A DNA stretch of 7,691 nucleotides from an uncultured Clostridia bacterium (GCA_947625955.1 CANQQH010000054.1:1-7691), one strand, 5' to 3'. Counted from the stretch's first letter, positions 1-7,619 are shown. Translations and numbers: made by a program. Notes: generated by a model from the sequence alone, not told the origin.

Positions 1-2
1 CT

Positions 3-3000
3 GAAAAAACCATTAGACTTGATGAAAACTATATCGACGCGGAGCTCACAGAGCACTTTTTCATTCTTCAAAGCACAACGAAAACTTCCATATATTCGCT
101 AGACAGCCTTGCGCTCATCAAGAGCTACGACAACATCGCGTCGGCCTCGGCAAAGAATGTCAAAAGCAACATCAATGGCAATACATATGGCGTTTTGAAC
201 CTCTACTCAGCGTTTGAACTCGGCGAGAACTGCCTTTTGATTGAGAGAAACTATGTTGTTTCGAGCGGTTACGATTTGCTCTCGGGTGAGGGAGAGGGTG
301 AGAAAACTGGCTATAAAATTGAGTATAAAGTGCTTGGCAGAAGCGGGGCCGAGCAGACAATAAATAATGAAAACAGCGTGCTCAGGCCTGAAAAAACAGG
401 AATCTCGGGCTATGTTGCAATAGTTTTCAGTCAGATTGAAGACGGCGCAATTTCGCAAAAACAAAACATAACATACTATCAATATAGTGCCGACAAGCTT
501 ACAAAACTTGTGACCTATGACTATGTTGAAAACGGCAAACTTGCCGGATTTAATGACAAAACTTTCCTGACGCAAGGTGGAAAAAACTCAGGCGGGCTTG
601 ACTTCAATGGCAACAAAACAAGGGTTGTTGAATCGAAACTCGAAGAAAAGATTGTTGACATTGCAAACGACGACACGGTTGTTGTTTCGTCGATGATAGG
701 GTTCAAGCAACTCTATAAAAAAGACGGAACAAAGGTTAGCGGCGACCATTTCGCCATGATTTCTCCGTTCGCTATGGGAAAGGCGCTTGCCTGGGACCTT
801 GAAAACTACTATATTTTGAACGCAAACGGCAAGAAGACAAAGATTGAAATCGACAACGAGTTTGTTGACTACATGTTCATGGGGCTTGGAATGTACTTCG
901 TTAGGAGCGGAGAGAATTTCGATGTTTTCGACATGAACGAAGCAAAGCTTTATTCATCTGTTAAGCTAGGGATTCAGTTGCTTGGCAGCGAAGACGAAGT
1001 GCTTTTGAGCATCTCTTCTCAAAGTGAGAGCAAACTTTTGAAAATAAAGGCGCTCAGGCCATATGCAAAGGCGTCCGCGAATGACATTTCAATAGAAAGT
1101 GATTTTCAGGCAAAGAGCTTTAATGCAAATGGTTTCTTGGAGAGCGAGAACAAACTTGAAGTTGTTGGCGAGCCGCTTGTTGACGCCCTCGCTGGCTACG
1201 GATTTATCAAATATGGCTTTGAAATTTCAACCAAAGATACAAGCTTCAAATCATACGAAAAATTAACCGACGCTGAAAAGTTGCTCATTCCTGCGTTCGA
1301 CCAAAGTGGCGCGTTTCAGTCGGCGGACGGAAGGCTATTCTATTTCCGCGGAGCCTACTTCCTAACGAACACGAACATTGCGGTTGCCGTGATGAAATTG
1401 GAGTATGAAAACAGGGATTATTTCTTTGTTAATATTGCGCTAAAAGATGTTTATCTTAGCGGCATTAGTGGCAAGTCTAGCACGGCGTTCTTCGAAGACG
1501 ACCTCATGAGTTTTGAAGGGGGCAAAAAGCAGAGCTTGCCGCTTGACTATTCAGCTGACCCTGTGCCAGCAAGCGCACTTAATGGCGTGGTTGGAACGTG
1601 CTTCGACGAAACAGGCAACATAAGGACCAACTATAAACTGGCTGGCTACGATGGCGGCATTGTGTTGGTTTCAAACAATGCAAACAAACTAAGCGTTGAA
1701 ATTGAGCTCAAAAATGTTTATTCGAGCGAAAAGGACACTGGCTACATTGAAATTCGCAACCTTGTTTCGGGCGAAAACACCTATGACTTTGGCAAGTTTG
1801 AAGTTGTTATCAATTCAAACCACACGACAGCGAACATCACGCTCCGCGCCAAAGACGGCTATATGTTCAGTGGATTTAGTTATACCTACGCCAACGCGTC
1901 GGCATCGGTATGCTATTCAAAGCAAGACATGAAAAAGGTTGAAAAGGAGATTGTTTGCGATGAATATACTTTCGCGCTTGACACATCCTTCGACTTCATC
2001 CGTTTCAATCCAAAACTCATTGAAGAATACATCATTTTGAACTTCGTTAACGAGGAAGGAGACAACCTTCTTCGAACATACTATTTCGGCGGCTTCGGCT
2101 CTGATGTTGGTGGTGGCACACCTGCACCATTTGGTTTTTCGGCTTTCAACAGGGTTGAAAAAGTGCAAACGGCTCCAAAAGACGGCTACACCTTCGTTGG
2201 CTACAAGCAGGACGGTAGCGACGCCTATGCCATAAACAAGAAGGGCGAATTTGTTGGTGAAATTGAGAGCAATTCAAATAATATAAAGCAGGTTAACCTT
2301 TTTGCAACCTATGCTGCCAACACCTACAATATCATCTATCACGATGAAAACGGCGAGATTATTCACACTCAAAGCGTGACCTATAACCAAACGGTTTCGT
2401 CGCTCTATTCATACAGCAAGAACTACTACACCTTCGACGGCTGGTACACTTCAAGGTCGGGTGGGAGCCAATTCACCGCCGGAACAAGATATACCTACAC
2501 GCGCGACCTTGACCTTTATGCAAAGCTCACGCCAAAAAATGTAACGGTGACTTTCAATATCAATAAGTCAAGCTACGACAATGAAACTATCAAGAACTGC
2601 TCCTATAATCTTTCGCAGGTGTTTTTCAAAAACGCCTTTGACTCATACTCGCGCGATTCGCAAATAACATCAAGTTTCACAAAGGTTTACTCCTATAACC
2701 AAACCTACGGCACATTGCCGGACCTCTACGGCAAGGGTGGAAGCGGCACGAGTGAAAAAAACTATACCTTCATTGGGTGGTACACCTCGTCGTCGGTTTC
2801 GTCGTCGGGAACTCCCAGCGGAACAAAGATTGAGAGCAGCTCAAATGTGACGGGTGTTTCGGGAACAACAACGCTCACAAAAACGCTCTATGCGCACTAC
2901 GAACTAACCAAGCACGCCGTTAGTGTTAGCATGAGCGTTGCAAGCGGCTATAAATCGCTTGGCTATAACTTCGAAGATGGGAGGAAGGGAAATTTTAGCC

Positions 3001-6000
3001 AAAGCTCGGGCGCAAGCAAAACAATCTATGCTGCCGACGGCGAAAATCTTGAAATTGTTCTCACGCAGATCCCGGGCTACTATGTTAGCAATTTGAGTGT
3101 GAGGATAAGCCCAAACACTTTTACTTTCTCGGGAAGCTATAACAGAGTGAGCAACTCCTCTGCCTATGACAGCGTGGACTCGTCGGGGTATTTGATTTCG
3201 AATAGCGATGTTCAAATTCGCTATTCTTCGGGCGTTACTACCATCACGTTTTTGAAAACCAAAAGAGATGATTTATCGGTTAGTTTCACGCTGTCGTCAA
3301 CCATGTCGAGCGTTAGTGTTAAAAGTTATCTTGGCGCTGGCGACAATAAAAAATATGATAATCCACTCAGCGGGCACGATGCGGTTCGCAGCAGGATTCA
3401 AACTGCATATAGCGATGCGGCGGGGTCGAGCAAAACGGCAGATTATGCGGCAAACCAAAGAATATCTTTCACAGGAAAAACGATAAAATTCACTATCTAT
3501 AAATTGGAAGGCTACAAGTTTGATAGCCTTGAATTTGAGCTGACTGGCGTTGATAATATCACCAAAAGTGAGTCGAGCGGCTCAGACTATAAAACCATAA
3601 CCTACACGCTTCCATACTATGGTGAGCAATCGCTGGAACTTGTTGTGAGGCAAGAGGCGATAACCTATAACATTAACTACGTGGTTTGGAGCGGCTGCAA
3701 TGCAGCTGGCAGCATTCCAACAACAACCGGGGTGGTCTTCGACGACTTTTCAACCCGAATTTTGCCAAACGCGCGAGACTATTTGACCAGCGAGGACTAT
3801 GTTTTTCTTGGCTATTCAACTCAAAACAAAACAGGCAACAACCTCGGCCAGAGCGATGTTGAGTTTAGTTTTAATGGTGCTCTCAACAAAAACCTCACGG
3901 CAATTGACGGCGGGGGTGCAACGCTTTATGTTATTTTTGAGCCGGTGAAATACACGGTTGATTTCAACACCAACGGCGGCGACTCAATTTCGCCAAGAGA
4001 ATATTATCTATTTCGTGAGTTTTCATCACTTCCAACGCCAAACAAAAATGGTTTTCATTTTCTGCGCTGGGAAACAGAGGGTGGAACGAGAGTTAGCAAT
4101 TCAACAACCCTAACAAAGGCGCTCTCTGGCAATTCAACAAGGTTCACACTCAAAGCAATCTGGGAAACCGCCAACTATAATATTATTGTTCACACCAACG
4201 ATAAAGCAGACAGCGATGGCTTTGGCTCAACGAACGCGAGCGGAAAGACCACTGGCTACACCTTGAAATTCACGGACGGAAGCAGCCGAAACACAATAAG
4301 CATGCAGGCGCTGACTCGCCCGGGATATAGGTTTCTTGGCTTCAAAAGTGTGAGGCTCAATGCGTCGAACCAGGCGAGCGACAATCATCCATTTCTTGGC
4401 TATGGAAGCGGCGCCTATAACTATATTGATGCGAACAATTATAGCAGCTGGCAGGCGGATGACATCAACAATGAGATACATTTATATGCCGTTTGGGAAG
4501 CAATAGTCTATACCGTTTATTTGAATCTCAACAACAAGAGTTTGGCGAACTATAATGCGAGCGACGGAAACATTTTGGTGCGATATGGCGGCAGAGACTA
4601 CACAACTAACGTCTCATATTTTGACAGATTCACGCTTAGTGTAACATTCGACACGGCGTTTGGAACATTGCCTGAAATTGTCAGCATTCAGGGCTACGAT
4701 TTCAGCAAATTCAGCCTCACAAAACGCGATGCGCTCAGCCCTGAAAGCGGCTTCGACATCACGCCAGAAACAACTTTTAATGGAACATATCTTGACAGGG
4801 CGGTCTATATTAGCAGCGAATCTGATGGTGGCAGCAGCGTTGGAACGGGGAACAAGTTCTCATTTTTCACTTATTATTCAGTCAGGAACTACACGGTTTC
4901 GTATTTTGACAATACGGGCAGCAACTATGGTTTCCACCTTGGATCCAATCTTGGCGACTACAAAAACTATAACCATTCGAGCATCACAAGGTCAGACAGC
5001 GCTTCAAACAACTCGATGAGAAACGACTACGGCAAGGATGCCATTGTTGATATAATCCCAACCGCGGGCACATATGCTTCATCAATCACCATTGCGAGCG
5101 CTGGCACATCAATGGCTTTGAGCTTTGGCTGGAACAATAAAAATGGAAAAATCTCGCTCACCGCAGGCGGAAGAAGTGTCAATCTCGTTGAAAATTCGTT
5201 TGTTTTGGTTGGCACTGGAAACGCGTATAAACAGCTTTATATCAAGCTCTTGCCATTCAACAGAAATAACGGCTTCGGCAAGGACGCATACAGAATTATT
5301 CTTGCGTTCGACTATGTTCAAGACAACTTCTCTGTTACAATCAACTCAGCAGAAATTCAAAGCTATGAGGTTAATTTCTACTACTACTTCGACAGGTCGG
5401 TAGGGGGATTCACTCCGCCAGCCAGCCTATACGCCACAAAGGTGTATAACTATGGCGACCAGTTCAGCGACGAAGACCTCAGGCGCGAATTTTTCCCACT
5501 CTATGAATTTAATGGCGTGAGATATGGCAGTCTCTCAGGCTCGGCACCGGCAGACCCAAGCGCGGCTGCAATCGCGAGCGCGGGAGAGGCGGTGACCATG
5601 AACCTAACCATGGTCGCCTTCTATAAACTTGTTGAAAAACAGGGAATAAATTTCTGGTTCTTTGATAGGGTTCAAAACAGATATGTTACAAACAGCGAGA
5701 TGAACAGGCAATATATAATGTTTGAGCTCAAAAATAACAGCATTTCGCAGGGCTCTGGAATCATGAACTTCAACTCGCAATATGGTCTCACAACCAAGCT
5801 CCCAACAATAGCTTCCGAGGCATGGCCAGACGGATACGAGCTTGTTGGATTCATCATTCCAAGTGGAAGCGCGCTGACCAACACCTTCTATACGCCTTCC
5901 AGCTTTGAAGGGAACACGGCTTATAGCATGTCAACAATCGTTGACCACGAAATCAATGTTTATGCCGTGTATAACGAGAACAAGTTTGAGTTCTCAATGG

Positions 6001-6401
6001 AATCGTCGGGAAGCAACCTCAGTGCTAGTCTTAATGCCAGCTCATTCTCGGTCTATGAATATGGCGAGGACGGGTCAAGCGTGAAGATTCAGGCAGGCTC
6101 TGTCTATCTCATTTCACTAAATGCGCAGCAATTTGGCTTATTTAGTAACAGGCTTGCCGATGGCGTTCAAACGGCGCTTGGCAATGCTGTTGGAAGCTTG
6201 GAAAACATCTCGCTCACAACATTTTCAAGCAATGGAAGTTTGAGCGTTAGAAAGCCAACGTCAACAACCTACTACTTTGCAATCACCATTCGAACAGACA
6301 ACAGCGGAAAACCATATATCTATCGTGTTTCGTCCAACTATTATAGTTTCAGCGGCTCAACGCTCAGGTCATACAAATGGAACGGCTCGGCGTTTGAATA
6401 G
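3..6401 (+). CDS. Giant InlB B-repeat surface protein (5' partial)
   Basis: Probable very large extracellular or cell-surface protein; exact role unknown. The frame is open from base 3 with no stop, so the N-terminus and any signal peptide lie upstream of the window. The TTG at 195 has no ribosome binding site and is internal. Visible residue n begins at base 3n, giving 2132 residues to the TAG at 6399. Residues 1 to about 540 are beta-strand repeats resembling propeller blades. Residues about 545-1990 are diverged InlB B-type repeats (Flg_new / Listeria–Bacteroides repeat family), recognised by G-Y-x-F-x-G-W-Y cores and closing L-Y-A-x-W/Y strands. The tail 1992-2132 is Ser/Tyr/Asn-rich. Cysteines are few, there is no hydrophobic helix, and there is no LPXTG sorting signal. 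In Listeria InlB such repeats lie between the LRR and GW regions; related repeats occur in many large Gram-positive and Bacteroides surface proteins. Adhesion is plausible but not shown. The reading frame is certain; the function is not. Confidence 0.96.
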   Translation, partial: EKTIRLDENYIDAELTEHFFILQSTTKTSIYSLDSLALIKSYDNIASASAKNVKSNINGNTYGVLNLYSAFELGENCLLIERNYVVSSGYDLLSGEGEGEKTGYKIEYKVLGRSGAEQTINNENSVLRPEKTGISGYVAIVFSQIEDGAISQKQNITYYQYSADKLTKLVTYDYVENGKLAGFNDKTFLTQGGKNSGGLDFNGNKTRVVESKLEEKIVDIANDDTVVVSSMIGFKQLYKKDGTKVSGDHFAMISPFAMGKALAWDLENYYILNANGKKTKIEIDNEFVDYMFMGLGMYFVRSGENFDVFDMNEAKLYSSVKLGIQLLGSEDEVLLSISSQSESKLLKIKALRPYAKASANDISIESDFQAKSFNANGFLESENKLEVVGEPLVDALAGYGFIKYGFEISTKDTSFKSYEKLTDAEKLLIPAFDQSGAFQSADGRLFYFRGAYFLTNTNIAVAVMKLEYENRDYFFVNIALKDVYLSGISGKSSTAFFEDDLMSFEGGKKQSLPLDYSADPVPASALNGVVGTCFDETGNIRTNYKLAGYDGGIVLVSNNANKLSVEIELKNVYSSEKDTGYIEIRNLVSGENTYDFGKFEVVINSNHTTANITLRAKDGYMFSGFSYTYANASASVCYSKQDMKKVEKEIVCDEYTFALDTSFDFIRFNPKLIEEYIILNFVNEEGDNLLRTYYFGGFGSDVGGGTPAPFGFSAFNRVEKVQTAPKDGYTFVGYKQDGSDAYAINKKGEFVGEIESNSNNIKQVNLFATYAANTYNIIYHDENGEIIHTQSVTYNQTVSSLYSYSKNYYTFDGWYTSRSGGSQFTAGTRYTYTRDLDLYAKLTPKNVTVTFNINKSSYDNETIKNCSYNLSQVFFKNAFDSYSRDSQITSSFTKVYSYNQTYGTLPDLYGKGGSGTSEKNYTFIGWYTSSSVSSSGTPSGTKIESSSNVTGVSGTTTLTKTLYAHYELTKHAVSVSMSVASGYKSLGYNFEDGRKGNFSQSSGASKTIYAADGENLEIVLTQIPGYYVSNLSVRISPNTFTFSGSYNRVSNSSAYDSVDSSGYLISNSDVQIRYSSGVTTITFLKTKRDDLSVSFTLSSTMSSVSVKSYLGAGDNKKYDNPLSGHDAVRSRIQTAYSDAAGSSKTADYAANQRISFTGKTIKFTIYKLEGYKFDSLEFELTGVDNITKSESSGSDYKTITYTLPYYGEQSLELVVRQEAITYNINYVVWSGCNAAGSIPTTTGVVFDDFSTRILPNARDYLTSEDYVFLGYSTQNKTGNNLGQSDVEFSFNGALNKNLTAIDGGGATLYVIFEPVKYTVDFNTNGGDSISPREYYLFREFSSLPTPNKNGFHFLRWETEGGTRVSNSTTLTKALSGNSTRFTLKAIWETANYNIIVHTNDKADSDGFGSTNASGKTTGYTLKFTDGSSRNTISMQALTRPGYRFLGFKSVRLNASNQASDNHPFLGYGSGAYNYIDANNYSSWQADDINNEIHLYAVWEAIVYTVYLNLNNKSLANYNASDGNILVRYGGRDYTTNVSYFDRFTLSVTFDTAFGTLPEIVSIQGYDFSKFSLTKRDALSPESGFDITPETTFNGTYLDRAVYISSESDGGSSVGTGNKFSFFTYYSVRNYTVSYFDNTGSNYGFHLGSNLGDYKNYNHSSITRSDSASNNSMRNDYGKDAIVDIIPTAGTYASSITIASAGTSMALSFGWNNKNGKISLTAGGRSVNLVENSFVLVGTGNAYKQLYIKLLPFNRNNGFGKDAYRIILAFDYVQDNFSVTINSAEIQSYEVNFYYYFDRSVGGFTPPASLYATKVYNYGDQFSDEDLRREFFPLYEFNGVRYGSLSGSAPADPSAAAIASAGEAVTMNLTMVAFYKLVEKQGINFWFFDRVQNRYVTNSEMNRQYIMFELKNNSISQGSGIMNFNSQYGLTTKLPTIASEAWPDGYELVGFIIPSGSALTNTFYTPSSFEGNTAYSMSTIVDHEINVYAVYNENKFEFSMESSGSNLSASLNASSFSVYEYGEDGSSVKIQAGSVYLISLNAQQFGLFSNRLADGVQTALGNAVGSLENISLTTFSSNGSLSVRKPTSTTYYFAITIRTDNSGKPYIYRVSSNYYSFSGSTLRSYKWNGSAFE
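54..1640 (+). other. Propeller-like N-terminal region of the giant protein
   Basis: This part of the giant gene encodes short repeated beta-strand units unlike the B-repeats downstream. Examples are around visible residues 18-44 (HFFILQSTTKTSIYSLDS), 223-285 (with an F-A-M-I-S-P-F-A-M-G-K-A core), 295-318 (YFVRSGENFDVFDM) and 330-350 (EDEVLLSISSQSESKLLKI). The pattern of a hydrophobic strand, a turn with G/S/N, a second strand and a D/K-rich linker is typical of beta-propeller blades. The 223-285 unit resembles WG-repeat proteins, but the diagnostic W-G pair is missing. No metal or active-site motif is evident. The boundaries are approximate, and the first blades may lie outside the window. 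Confidence 0.45.
2031..5972 (+). other. Array of about nine diverged InlB B-type repeats in the giant protein
   Basis: Protein-level repeats, in visible residue numbers: 677-770 (GYTFVGYK), 775-842 (YTFDGWYTS), 847-966 (YTFIGWYTS, ending TLYAHY), 1222-1312 (YVFLGYST, ending TLYVIF), 1317-1388 (FNTNGG start, GFHFLRWE core, LKAIWE end), 1392-1499 (GYRFLGFK core, LYAVWE end), 1503 to about 1590 (GYDFSKF core), 1788-1874 (YEFNGVRYG core, MVAFYK end) and 1882-1990 (GYELVGFI core, VYAVYN end). Stretches 972-1085, 1090-1219 and 1630-1787 are more divergent beta domains, and 545-676 has a KDGYMFSGF core. Units vary from about 70 to 120 residues because of S/T/G-rich insertions. I see no tandem identity at the DNA level, so the array is old or diversifying, not a recent expansion. 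Confidence 0.85.
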
Positions 6402-6408
6402 GGGAAAA
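6400..6408 (+). promoter_or_regulatory. Ribosome binding site for the small GTG-start gene
   Basis: AGGGGAAAA overlaps the TAG stop of the giant gene. The GGGG ends 7 bases before a GTG at 6412. This decides the start of the small downstream frame and places it in a translationally coupled position, so ribosomes ending the giant protein could reinitiate here. Confidence 0.65.
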
Positions 6409-6411
6409 AGT

Positions 6412-6639
6412 GTGATTGGTTATGAAATAGCAAAGCCACTTATCACAAAAGAGTGGAAAATTCGGCTGGAACTTATGAAGGAGCTAACGCAAAGAAAAGC
6501 TTCTTTGCCCTTGCATAAGGAAGTTGAAAAACATATGGCAAGTGCGCAAAACAAAGAGAAAATGGTGGGAGAGATACTAAAACAAATTCGGGGCAAAACG
6601 CACGAGGATGCAATGAAGGCATTAAAGGCAATTGAATAG
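6412..6639 (+). CDS. Small charged hypothetical protein, 75 aa
   Basis: I do not recognise this family. The frame runs GTG to TAG and gives 75 residues starting (M)IGYEIAKPLITKEW. It is rich in Lys, Glu, Met, Leu and Ala with no signal peptide and no membrane segment, so it is probably a cytosolic, mostly helical protein. The C-terminal half (GEILKQIRGKTHEDAMKALKAIE) reads as a basic helix followed by an amphipathic helix. GTG at 6412 is chosen because a GGGG-containing ribosome binding site lies 7 bases upstream; the frame stays open further 5', but that part overlaps the giant gene. The 10-base gap to the giant gene suggests one transcript. Its composition is unlike the Tyr/Ser/Asn-rich surface proteins on either side, and both of its Arg codons after WK and QI are CGG, which seems rare in the giant gene. 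It may be a regulator or partner, or an unrelated remnant. Whether it is expressed is moderately likely. Confidence 0.7.
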   Translation: MIGYEIAKPLITKEWKIRLELMKELTQRKASLPLHKEVEKHMASAQNKEKMVGEILKQIRGKTHEDAMKALKAIE

Positions 6640-6653
6640 GGCCTCAAAAATGA

Positions 6654-6682
6654 TTGACATTATTTTCAATGTTTGGCATAAT
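6654..6682 (+). promoter_or_regulatory. SigA-type promoter of the lipoprotein gene
   Basis: A perfect TTGACA (6654-6659) is followed by a 17-base spacer and CATAAT (6677-6682), one mismatch from TATAAT. A TG at 6674-6675 sits one base before the -10, forming an extended -10. The predicted start near 6689 leaves a 5' leader of about 20 bases, too short for a riboswitch. The promoter lies wholly in the 69-base gap after the small gene, so the lipoprotein can be transcribed independently. I see no intrinsic terminator between the two genes, so read-through from upstream is also possible. Confidence 0.8.
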
Positions 6683-6698
6683 TATAAAGTAAAATATT

Positions 6699-6705
6699 GG
6701 AGAAG
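6699..6705 (+). promoter_or_regulatory. Ribosome binding site of the lipoprotein gene
   Basis: GGAGAAG lies 3 bases before ATG 6709 (GGAG ends 6 bases before it). It chooses this ATG over the in-frame TTG at 6697, which overlaps the site itself. Confidence 0.8.
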
Positions 6706-6708
6706 AAT

Positions 6709-7329
6709 ATGAAAAAGTTTCTTAAAGGTTTTTTAATGTTTAGTTTGGCATTTGTGCTTCTTTGCCCTTTGGCACTCGCAGGATGCTCAAAAAACTATAC
6801 CATGAAGGTTGAACTCGACAGCAACGATGGTCGCGTTTATTTGTGGGCGCAGGACGGTATCAACGCCGTTGGCTCAAACACCGTTAAAAAAGGTGATAAT
6901 TTCGAAATCCTCATCGACCCAAACGACGGCTACATCATCTCAAAGATTGAGCTTGATGGCGAAGAGGTTGAGATTCACACATATGAAGACGGCAAGTTTG
7001 GCTATAAAGTTTCGGAAGTAAAGAAGAACCACACAATCAAAGTTTACTTCGAGCTTGACACCTATGTTGTGAAGTTCATGTGTCTTGAAAATCCAAATGG
7101 CGGCTATATTGAATACACTCCTCTTAGAACATATGTGAAATATAAGAGCGGCATTGACCTTTCAGAGCAAAAATATAGTGGACCAACCGGAATGGTTCAG
7201 TGGTATATTGACCCAGCGTGCGAAACACCTGTTCCAAACAACTCAATAAAGCCAAACAGAGACTGGGAGCTCTATTGCAGAATAACAAAAGATTCGCTTG
7301 ACTCTCAGCTTGGTGGCGCACAAATCTAA
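6709..7329 (+). CDS. Lipoprotein with two InlB B-like repeat domains, 206 aa
   Basis: Predicted membrane-anchored extracytoplasmic lipoprotein of unknown specific role. The N-terminus is a type II signal peptide: MKK basic end, hydrophobic stretch 8-24, lipobox L23-A24-G25-C26, so the mature protein begins at the lipidated Cys26. Residues 30-114 match the divergent InlB B-repeat pattern: Y-T-M-K-V-E-L start, KKGDNFEILIDPNDGY centre, then I-x-x-I-x-x-D-G-E-E and a closing HTIKVYFE strand. Residues 119-191 look like a second, classical-type repeat, with WYIDPACETPVPNNSI in place of the usual G-W-Y-x-D-P-x-x-x-x-P core and closing W-E-L-Y-C-R-I. No enzyme motif is present. ATG 6709 is supported by GGAGAAG just upstream. 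The gene has its own promoter and is followed by a strong terminator about 95 bases on, so it is probably a single-gene unit. The shared repeat family with the giant protein suggests a common surface function; this is an inference. Confidence 0.94.
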   Translation: MKKFLKGFLMFSLAFVLLCPLALAGCSKNYTMKVELDSNDGRVYLWAQDGINAVGSNTVKKGDNFEILIDPNDGYIISKIELDGEEVEIHTYEDGKFGYKVSEVKKNHTIKVYFELDTYVVKFMCLENPNGGYIEYTPLRTYVKYKSGIDLSEQKYSGPTGMVQWYIDPACETPVPNNSIKPNRDWELYCRITKDSLDSQLGGAQI

Positions 7330-7351
7330 TAAACACAAAAATAAATCTGTT

Positions 7352-7395
7352 TAGTTGCGCTCCACTTGTGGAGCGCGCCGTCCTCACCGCAACTA
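7352..7395. repeat. Nested inverted repeat with two competing foldings
   Basis: An outer exact 8-base inverted repeat (TAGTTGCG 7352-7359 and CGCAACTA 7388-7395) encloses a 9-base inverted repeat (GCGCTCCAC 7357-7365 and GTGGAGCGC 7368-7376). The two share GCG at 7357-7359, so both full stems cannot form together. No T run follows on either strand, so this is not a standard intrinsic terminator. It lies 22 bases after the lipoprotein stop and would sit in the 3' end of that mRNA, where it could stabilise the transcript or bind a protein. Confidence 0.6.
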
Positions 7396-7424
7396 GCACT
7401 ATCTTTTTGGCTAAAACGCAAATA

Positions 7425-7463
7425 AAAAATTCCCGCACAGCAATAAGTGTTGCGGGAATTTTT
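7425..7463. terminator. Bidirectional intrinsic terminator after the lipoprotein gene
   Basis: An exact 13-base-pair stem (7425-7437 with 7451-7463) has a central TCCCGCA / TGCGGGA core and a 13-base loop. AT pairs at the outer end supply TTTTT on the + strand (7459-7463) and the A run 7424-7429, read as U on the - strand. Both orientations therefore fit Rho-independent termination. It ends the lipoprotein transcript and may also end a convergent gene beyond the right edge. Confidence 0.9.
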
Positions 7464-7569
7464 ATATTTGTGTTTTATCTCAAAAATCTAATACTATTTG
7501 CTGCCCTGGTCAATAGAACTTGCGGAGCAACAGGGGTGAACTTGTTTTTTTTATTTTGTGAGGCTAACT

Positions 7570-7586
7570 CTTGCGCAAACTTGCGC
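7570..7586. repeat. Short direct repeat CTTGCGC x2
   Basis: CTTGCGC occurs at 7570-7576 and 7580-7586, separated by AAA, giving a 10-base period of about one helical turn. The second copy runs into the left arm of the adjoining hairpin. The first copy forms part of the palindrome TTGCGCAA (7571-7578). It could be a protein-binding pair or part of a repeated intergenic element. Confidence 0.5.
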
Positions 7587-7619
7587 TTGCCGAAAAACGA
7601 TTTCGTTTTTCGACAAGCG
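7584..7619. repeat. Long near-perfect hairpin
   Basis: Ten exact pairs (CGAAAAACGA 7591-7600 with TCGTTTTTCG 7603-7612) are extended across one C/A mismatch by six more (CGCTTG 7584-7589 with CAAGCG 7614-7619), around a two-base TT centre. No T tract follows it on either strand, so it is not an obvious terminator. Its place next to a second perfect palindrome suggests a REP- or MITE-like intergenic element. Confidence 0.75.

Noticed and set aside
2904..3215. 103-codon - strand open frame
   Set aside because: It is antisense to the uninterrupted giant gene with no start signal; a shadow of the coding strand, like the other internal frames.
6277..6411. Upstream extension of the small gene to 6277
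   Set aside because: It would overlap the giant gene by 125 bases, and the extra residues look like out-of-frame translation. The ribosome binding site supports GTG 6412.
6653..6670. ATTGA / TCAAT inverted repeat overlapping the -35 as an operator
   Set aside because: Only five AT-rich pairs; expected by chance in this composition.
6697..6708. TTG 6697 as lipoprotein start
   Set aside because: It overlaps the ribosome binding site. ATG 6709 gives a standard MKK signal-peptide start.
7357..7376. Inner 9-base inverted repeat as the lipoprotein terminator
   Set aside because: No T run follows on the + strand. The stem at 7425-7463 is a far better terminator.
7124..7438. 104-codon - strand open frame
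   Set aside because: It overlaps the lipoprotein gene on the opposite strand, crosses the intergenic hairpins, and has no family resemblance. The + strand lipoprotein is clearly the real gene.
7504..7552. CCCTG / CAGGG stem before the T8 run as a terminator
   Set aside because: Only five pairs with a 22-base loop, and the T run begins 10 bases after the stem.
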